Positions 59,095 through 64,000 of a stretch of 64,000 nt of DNA are shown one piece after another. Each line of letters starts with the position of its first letter. The stretch's first letter is position 1. A model generated the notes under the pieces. The model ran no database searches. It saw nothing but the letters and a program-made list of their open reading frames with translations, and was not told the DNA's origin. The position numbers were made by a program, and so were the translations under genes. The DNA is from Polytrichum commune (taxonomy: Eukaryota > Streptophyta > Polytrichopsida > Polytrichales > Polytrichaceae), in the NCBI GenBank assembly GCA_950295325.1, contig OX485804.1, positions 21,202,001-21,266,000 on the forward strand, in the 5' to 3' direction.

Positions 59095-59585
59095 TCATTA
59101 ATTAATGTAAATACTGAAATTACCAATTTAAGTAAATACTGAAATTACCCTTTTGAGTAAATACTGAAATTACCAATTTAAGTAAATGGGGAAATTACCA
59201 ATTTAAGTAAATACTGAAATTACCAATTTAAGTAAATACTGAAATTACCAATTTAAGTAAATACTGAAATTACCAATTTAAGTAAATACTGAAATTTGCT
59301 AATTTAAGTAAATATTGAAATTTGCTAATTTAGGTAAATACTGAAATTTGCTAATTTAAGTAAATATTGAAATTTTCTAATTTAGGTAAATACTGAAATT
59401 TGCTAATTTAAGTAAATATTGAAAATTTCTAATTTAGGTAAATACTGAAATTTGCTAATTTAAGTAAATATTGAAATTTGCTATTTTACGTAAATACTGA
59501 AATTTTCTAATTTAAGTAAATATTGAAATTTGCTAATTTAGGTAAATACTGAAATTTGCTATTTTCAGTAAAATACTGAAATTAT
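59095..59585. repeat. AT-rich minisatellite, 25-26 bp units
   Basis: About 19 units of GTAAATACTGAAATTACC plus AATTTAA (25 bp) pass into 26-bp units with AAATTTGCT. In the second half the units alternate ATACTG and ATATTG forms, a 52-bp higher-order repeat. Confidence 0.88.
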
Positions 59586-59813
59586 TGTAATTAATGTAGT
59601 TAAAATAATTACAATAATTACTGTAATAATGTTTAGGAGTATTTTTGTAAATTATTTTTAATACAAATACAATATGTACTAATTAAAAACAGTAAATACA
59701 TTAATTCTATGCTTGTTTTTACTTTCACTAATTAAAAAATATATATACATAAGTTTATAAGTCTTATGGCTTCTTCATACAAACTCTTACATACTTTGCC
59801 TATATCATGTATT

Positions 59814-60007
59814 GAGCGGTGGCTTAGTGGCTAAGGCCTTCACACTATACCCAAGAGGTTCAAGGTTCGATCCCCTTGACCCCTCACCCTTGTCTTCGCC
59901 TAGGGTAGGTAGGTGGCTTTGTCCATTCGCCAGGTTAGGTGAGGTGGCCCTTAGACCTATGTGAGTACCACAAATGCGAGGGTGGATTACTAATTTAGGA
60001 TTTTTTT
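59814..60007 (+). mobile_element. tRNA-derived SINE-like insertion
   Basis: The 5' part contains a pol III A box (TGGCTTAGTGG at 59820-59830) and B box (GGTTCGATCC at 59864-59873) spaced as in a tRNA. About 120 bp of unrelated body follow, ending in a T7 run at 60001-60007. This is the layout of a plant SINE. No clear target duplication was found. Confidence 0.72.
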
Positions 60008-60248
60008 ACTAGTATAACTTGGACATTAAACCACATTACCATGGGTAAATGACGAGGTAAAGAGAATCCAACATGGCAAGGGGGCCGGAGTAAATGGAAT
60101 CCTACGTGTATAATTGTCCCAGATGACAAAGAAATTGACAGAACTCTGTTAATTGTATGACCGAATCAAAGTGTCCTATATGACACCCAAATTAACAGAA
60201 TTTCGTCACATTTTTGTCAAATAGGTCATATAAACTCTTGTAGTGTTA

Positions 60249-60804
60249 GCCGCTGGGCCTAGAAGCCCCAGCAGCTTCAGACCATCATAAGTTCCTTGTA
60301 TGATGTTTGATGCCAATAAGCAACCACTCCATCTTCATCTACGCTTCACGTAAATACTGATGGATTCCTCAATTGCCCCATTCAGGCAAGTACGGATGAA
60401 GTTATGCTTGTTTAAACCTTGGCAGTCCCAGGAATCACTCCCATGCACTGCTGTACAAGGGCGCTATCCCGGGACAACACCCCACTCAAATTGCCATAAT
60501 TCCTAGCTCACACCTCCGATTGAGATAATCTTGAGCATTCTAGAATCACCACGCCGTGAGCTACGCATAGCTTATGGCCTTACCCTCATGCCTCCTAGTC
60601 TCCGTGGGTGGGAGGCGTTCCCAATGCCCGGGGCCCTCGCCCACACTAGGATCACTTGGGCCCTCTCACCAACGGCGCCATAAGTCCCGGGTGTCACTCC
60701 GGGGTCCCCCTTGTGCCCATGGTGTTTCAGGCACTCCTCATGGAGAGGTGCGCGACACCACATGTGTTGTGTTTTTGGCGCGTTGTCTCCATCGACATCC
60801 GAGA
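60249..60804. other. Gene-free, GC-richer sequence
   Basis: Overlapping frames on both strands at 60570-60850 come from the GC-rich composition, and no domain is visible. Confidence 0.4.
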
Positions 60805-60809
60805 CATGC

Positions 60810-62298
60810 TATGAGCCCAAAATGGTTGCTCATATTTGTTTATGTTTAGAATTTACTTAGAATTGCAATTGTTGTCGTTATTGAAACAACTAAAAGTATT
60901 AAAAAGAGTGAGGCTTGGTGTGGAGTTATGTTTTAGGCCTTAGGTTTATTTAGTGTGGTTAATTAGAGGCTTAGTGGCATTAGGAGTTGTTTTGGTTAAA
61001 TGAGTGTTGTGTGATAAGGCAAGGGGAAGGGCCTTGGGTTTAAACGTTTGATTTAGGACATGTTCGTGTTGGTTTAGGGGGTGAGGGTTTAGTGGATAGG
61101 ATAAGGTCCTATTATGTAGGAGAGGGTTTAAAGGGTGTGTGGTTTTGGGTGCCCCTCTCTCTCTCTCTCTCCCTTCCTTTCTCTCTCCCTCTCTTCTTTC
61201 TCTCTCTCTCTCTCGTATTAAGCAGCTAGGAGCTGGGATTCAGTTTGGTAGAAGGGCCTGGAGCTGGGATTCAGTTCGATAGAAGGGCCAGGAGCTAGGA
61301 TTTAGTTCCGGAGAAGACCTGAATTCGGCCATCAGCAGCTGGAGCTGGGATTCACTTCAGTAGAAGGCCTGGAGCTGGGATTCAGTTCGGGAGAAGACCT
61401 GAATTCGGCCATCAGCAGCTGGAGCTAGGATTCAGTTCGGTAGAAGGGCCTGGACTTAGGATTCAGTTCGGGAGAAGACTTGAATTCGGCCATCAGCAGC
61501 TGGAGCTGGGATTCAGTTCAGTAGAAGGGCCTGGACTTAGGATTCAGTTCAGGAGAATACTTGAATTCGGCCATCAGCAGCTGGAGCTGGGATTCAGTTC
61601 GGGAGAAGACCTGAATTCGGCCATCAGCAGCTAGGGCTGGGATTTAGTTCGGTAGAAGGGCCTGGAGCTGGGATTCAGTTCGGTAGAAGGGTCTGGAGCT
61701 AGGATTCAGTTCGGGAGAAGACCTGAATTCGGCCATCAGCAACTAGAGTTGGGATTCAGTTTGGTAGAAGGGCCTGGAGCTAGGATTCAGTTCGGGATAA
61801 GACCTGAATTCGGCCATCAGCAGCTGGAGCTGGGATTCAGTTCGGGAGAAAATCTGAATTCGGTCATCAGCAGCTAGGAGTTGGGATTTAGTTCGGAGAA
61901 GGGCTGAATATACACTAGTGCCATGGTTGAAGTAAGGTGGGATGGTAGTGGCATCCACCTTGCAACACAATGTAGGCTAGTTAGTTAGGAGTAGCAAATG
62001 GGGTTAGCCTAATTAATTAGTTGATAAGTAAGTAGCAAGACCACACCATGCTAGGTGGTGGCATTAAGTATTAAATAGATGTGTGGGTTTTATGATTTGG
62101 TGTATTACGGGGTGACATGAGAAAATAGCGTTCTTCAACGCTTGTATCCTCGCTATGGAATAAATCGGTGTGCCAAAGTTGATGGAAGATGTGATGGATT
62201 TTTACGACGTTGGGAAGAGGAAGTTATTCAAACATGAATGTGATCCCCATTCCCTCACCCGGACTAGGACGCATAAGGGTGGGTGGTTTGGCCTCACA
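60810..62298 (+). mobile_element. LTR-A copy 5 (solo LTR)
   Basis: A 1,489-bp unit starting TATGAGCCCAAAATGG (TG mutated to TA) and ending GGCCTCACA. A perfect 5-bp duplication CATGC flanks it (60805-60809 and 62299-62303). A CT microsatellite precedes a long minisatellite. The CACCCGGACTAGGACGC block shared by all full copies precedes the end. Confidence 0.92.
61222..61905 (+). repeat. Minisatellite within LTR-A copy 5
   Basis: Interleaved units GAGCTGGGATTCAGTTCGG, TAGAAGGGCCTG and GAGAAGACCTGAATTCGGCC plus ATCAGCAGCT are repeated some 20 times with small variations. The order of the two unit types varies along the array. Confidence 0.88.
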
Positions 62299-62539
62299 CA
62301 TGCGAAAGCCCATTTTTGCATACTCCCTTAGGTCGATCAGTTTTGTAGGACACGGCATCCTGTTGCCTTAGGAACCTGTCTGATAGATTATCACCTGAGA
62401 CAAACTATACATTTTCACGGAATTCATATATGATGAAATGAGCTTTGCATCGGATCGCACATACTTTGTATTGTCTCGCATTCCTTGTATTGTGTATGTT
62501 CATGCGGGTTCACTTGCTTGTGCAATTCTACCTCGTTCT

Positions 62540-62742
62540 CGAATGGGCGCTCGTAAAAGGAGACGACCTGGCGTCCATCTCCTTCATGAGCGCCCATTCG
62601 TAAATGTACTATAAGGATCATTCACGAACGAGCGTTCGTGAATGATGCACCTGGTCACTGCTGGCCTTCATTCACGAACGAGCATTCGTGAATTATGCAC
62701 CTTGCCACTTCTGGCCTTCATTCACGAACGAGCGTTCGCAAA
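62540..62742. repeat. Palindrome array
   Basis: A ~27-bp inverted pair (CGAATGGGCGCTCGT..GAGCGCCCATTCG, 62540-62600) is followed by three units with exact 50-bp period starting at 62621, 62671 and 62721. Each unit carries the palindrome TTCACGAACGAGCGTTCGTG or a one- or two-base variant. Confidence 0.85.
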
Positions 62743-62920
62743 TATACCCTTCAGCACATTCTCCTTACAATTTTGTTCTCGCCTTTCATTTTTTTTCCAT
62801 AATGCATCGTCTTCATGTTTGATGCAAAATTCATTATTGGATAATAGCATTAAACTAGTTGAATTGTTAATCACATGAACCCCCGGAGATAGATCGCAAC
62901 TCCTTGGCCAGTGGACCTGA

Positions 62921-63613
62921 GACCCGAAACAAACCGTTCACACCAAACACATCCCCAAGGTCCCCACGCGTCCCTTCCATCACCCCGACGAAAGGGACTA
63001 TGACGGCGAGCTCGACACCCTCATAAACCGCAAGGTTGTCCGTGCCCGTTCCGGCTTGCAAGACTTCCTTCGCGAGGTGCTCGACTTTGCTCACGTTGTT
63101 GTGTGGAGCTCCATGGTCATGGAGAACACGGAGCCCATCGTCAACTTCCTATTTCATGATCTCCCAAAGCCTTGCCTTGTCCTTGGCCAAGAGCCATGTA
63201 ATGAGCTACTCGACGAAAAGGGTATGCCGGTTCCCAAGTTCGGCGGTCGAGGCGGAGGACAACAATTCCTCAAGGTCCTGAGGTCCAGACTGTGGCGAGG
63301 CGTCCCCCCGGTGGAGGGGTTACCCCACGGGTGGTGGCCAACTCCGGAAAACACCCTCCTCATCGACAATAGCCCCACCAAGAGCGTTTTGAACCCCCCG
63401 GGAAACGTCATCTTCCCCGACCCGTGGACCGGCGATAGGAACGACACATTTTTGGTCCATACGCTAACGCCTTACCTTAGAAGGCTTGTGATCCACGCCA
63501 ACAACATCCCCTTTTTTGTTAGGTCCAACCCCATCAGCAATGCGGCACTAAGCCCCCGCGATAATGTATATAAGAGCATCGTGAGGCTCGCAAAATATAA
63601 TAAACTCATTTGA
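62921..63613 (+). pseudogene. FCP1/NIF-type HAD phosphatase fragment
   Basis: An open plus-strand frame from a stop at 62918 to TGA at 63611 encodes the C-terminal two-thirds of an FCP1-homology (NLI-interacting factor-like) domain. Visible are RKVVRARSGLQDFLREVL, VVVWSS (motif II serine), NTLLIDNSPTK (the acidic pair, here D-N instead of D-D) and NPPGNVIFPDPW. Family members dephosphorylate proteins such as the RNA polymerase II C-terminal domain. The N-terminal DxDx(T/V) nucleophile motif is not in this frame or in the ~300 bases upstream, so it lies on a distant exon or is lost. Codon use is GC-rich, unlike the neighbourhood, suggesting a relatively recent arrival. I found no start codon that fits. 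Confidence 0.72.
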
Positions 63614-63834
63614 AATATCTCCGTGCATGTGGTTGTGTCCATGTGGTTTACATATCTAATGCTTGCTCCATACTTGAGTGTCTTTTTTTTTGTTGCGCAT
63701 AGTTTGCCCCCCTATGTAACACCCCTCTCCTCGACGGCCTTTCTCATCCCCCTCGTCCCCTGGCTCCTCTTCTCGCGACGTGACGGATTCCCAATACCTT
63801 TCCCTCTACTAGTTCTTGGTGGTTGATGCAGCCT
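63614..63834. other. Spacer or intron between coding stretches
   Basis: Pyrimidine-rich sequence without an obvious frame. A GATGCAG acceptor-like site closes it at about 63832. It could be an intron of one gene spanning both neighbours. Confidence 0.35.
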
Positions 63835-64000
63835 CGGCCGTGGATTACTCCCGGGACGTCGACATCGATGATGGTGTTGTGAACAGCCCGCCTCCCAGAG
63901 TTGTCGCCCACACGTACACTCCGTTGCCCTCTCCCCTCTCCAAGGAGAAGCAAACGCTCGTTCGTTTGGGGCATGTGTCGCCCTCGAGGGACGACGTCGT
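63833..64000 (+). CDS. Partial open frame running off the window, unknown
   Basis: After the acceptor-like ATGCAG the plus strand stays open to the last base, reading SAVDYSRDVDIDDGVV, then a PPPRVVAHTYTPLPSPL stretch and LVRLGHVSPSRDD. The composition is protein-like and GC-rich like the phosphatase fragment upstream. It may be the next exon of the same gene or a new gene. No domain is recognisable in 55 codons. Confidence 0.45.

Larger units (their letters stand above)
58801..60245. mobile_element. 1,445-bp CACTA transposon, non-autonomous
   Basis: The ends are CACTACAAGGAAATGG and, on the other strand, CACTACAAGAGTTTAT. Both carry a subterminal GACAAAAATGTGAC motif in inverted orientation. 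A perfect 3-bp duplication, TTA, flanks it (58798-58800 and 60246-60248). It contains an AT-rich minisatellite and a tRNA-like SINE but no transposase. Confidence 0.92.

Noticed and set aside
59814-59890. A functional tRNA gene
   Set aside because: A and B boxes are present but the sequence continues into a 120-bp body with a T tail, as in a SINE, and I could not fold a convincing cloverleaf.
60572-60849. Two overlapping opposite-strand frames of 60-90 codons
   Set aside because: The GC-rich stretch gives open frames in both directions, with no motif or splice site in either.

Overview
This is nuclear DNA of a land plant. Introns with GT..AG borders, many fossil transposons of plant superfamilies, and plant-type secreted and immune proteins all point that way. 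The best lineage clue is an NLR immune receptor with a protein kinase in front of its NB-ARC domain. Kinase-NBS-LRR receptors are known as a moss class, so a bryophyte, probably a moss, is the likeliest source. This is inference, not proof. The window is AT-rich, gene-poor and built largely of nested mobile elements, almost all non-autonomous, and most protein-coding sequence in it is broken.

Region by region. 0-4 kb: a hAT element (721-1953, perfect 8-bp target duplication) sits upstream of the one clearly intact gene, a secreted TPD1-like cysteine-rich protein (2851-3402) with a TATA box, a G-box and 225-bp upstream tandem repeats. 4-15 kb: gene-free sequence with a 531-bp TIR element, a duplicated 1-kb segment shared with 44.4-45.4 kb, fold-back hairpins and a CACTA MITE. 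13.6-18.3 kb: two copies of an LTR-like family (here LTR-A), one holding a nested element (here B). 19-19.7 kb: C-terminal remnant of a LisH/HEAT-repeat gene. 20.8-31.2 kb: the kinase-NB-ARC-LRR receptor gene on the minus strand, split inside its LRR array by a 4,969-bp composite of PIF/Harbinger type whose two 1.98-kb arms are inverted copies of one another. 35-41 kb: a pogo/Tigger element, an element with a perfect 8-bp duplication, and a second hAT element whose empty site is preserved at 35.1 kb. 44-48 kb: a repeated membrane-protein-like ORF and a broken multi-exon gene resembling a permuted (beta-class) DNA methyltransferase. 48.9-62.3 kb: three more LTR-A copies. One interrupts the SWIM zinc finger of a decayed MULE-like transposase gene (52.0-56.9 kb) and one lies beside a CACTA element carrying a tRNA-like SINE. 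62.5-64 kb: a palindrome array, a fragment of an FCP1/NIF-type phosphatase gene and the start of another reading frame.

The genes do not form a pathway. Target-site duplications, and two empty sites preserved in duplicated copies, let many insertion events be reconstructed from the sequence alone. Genes most worth experimental attention are the TPD1-like gene, the disrupted NLR with its giant inverted repeat, and the methyltransferase-like gene.
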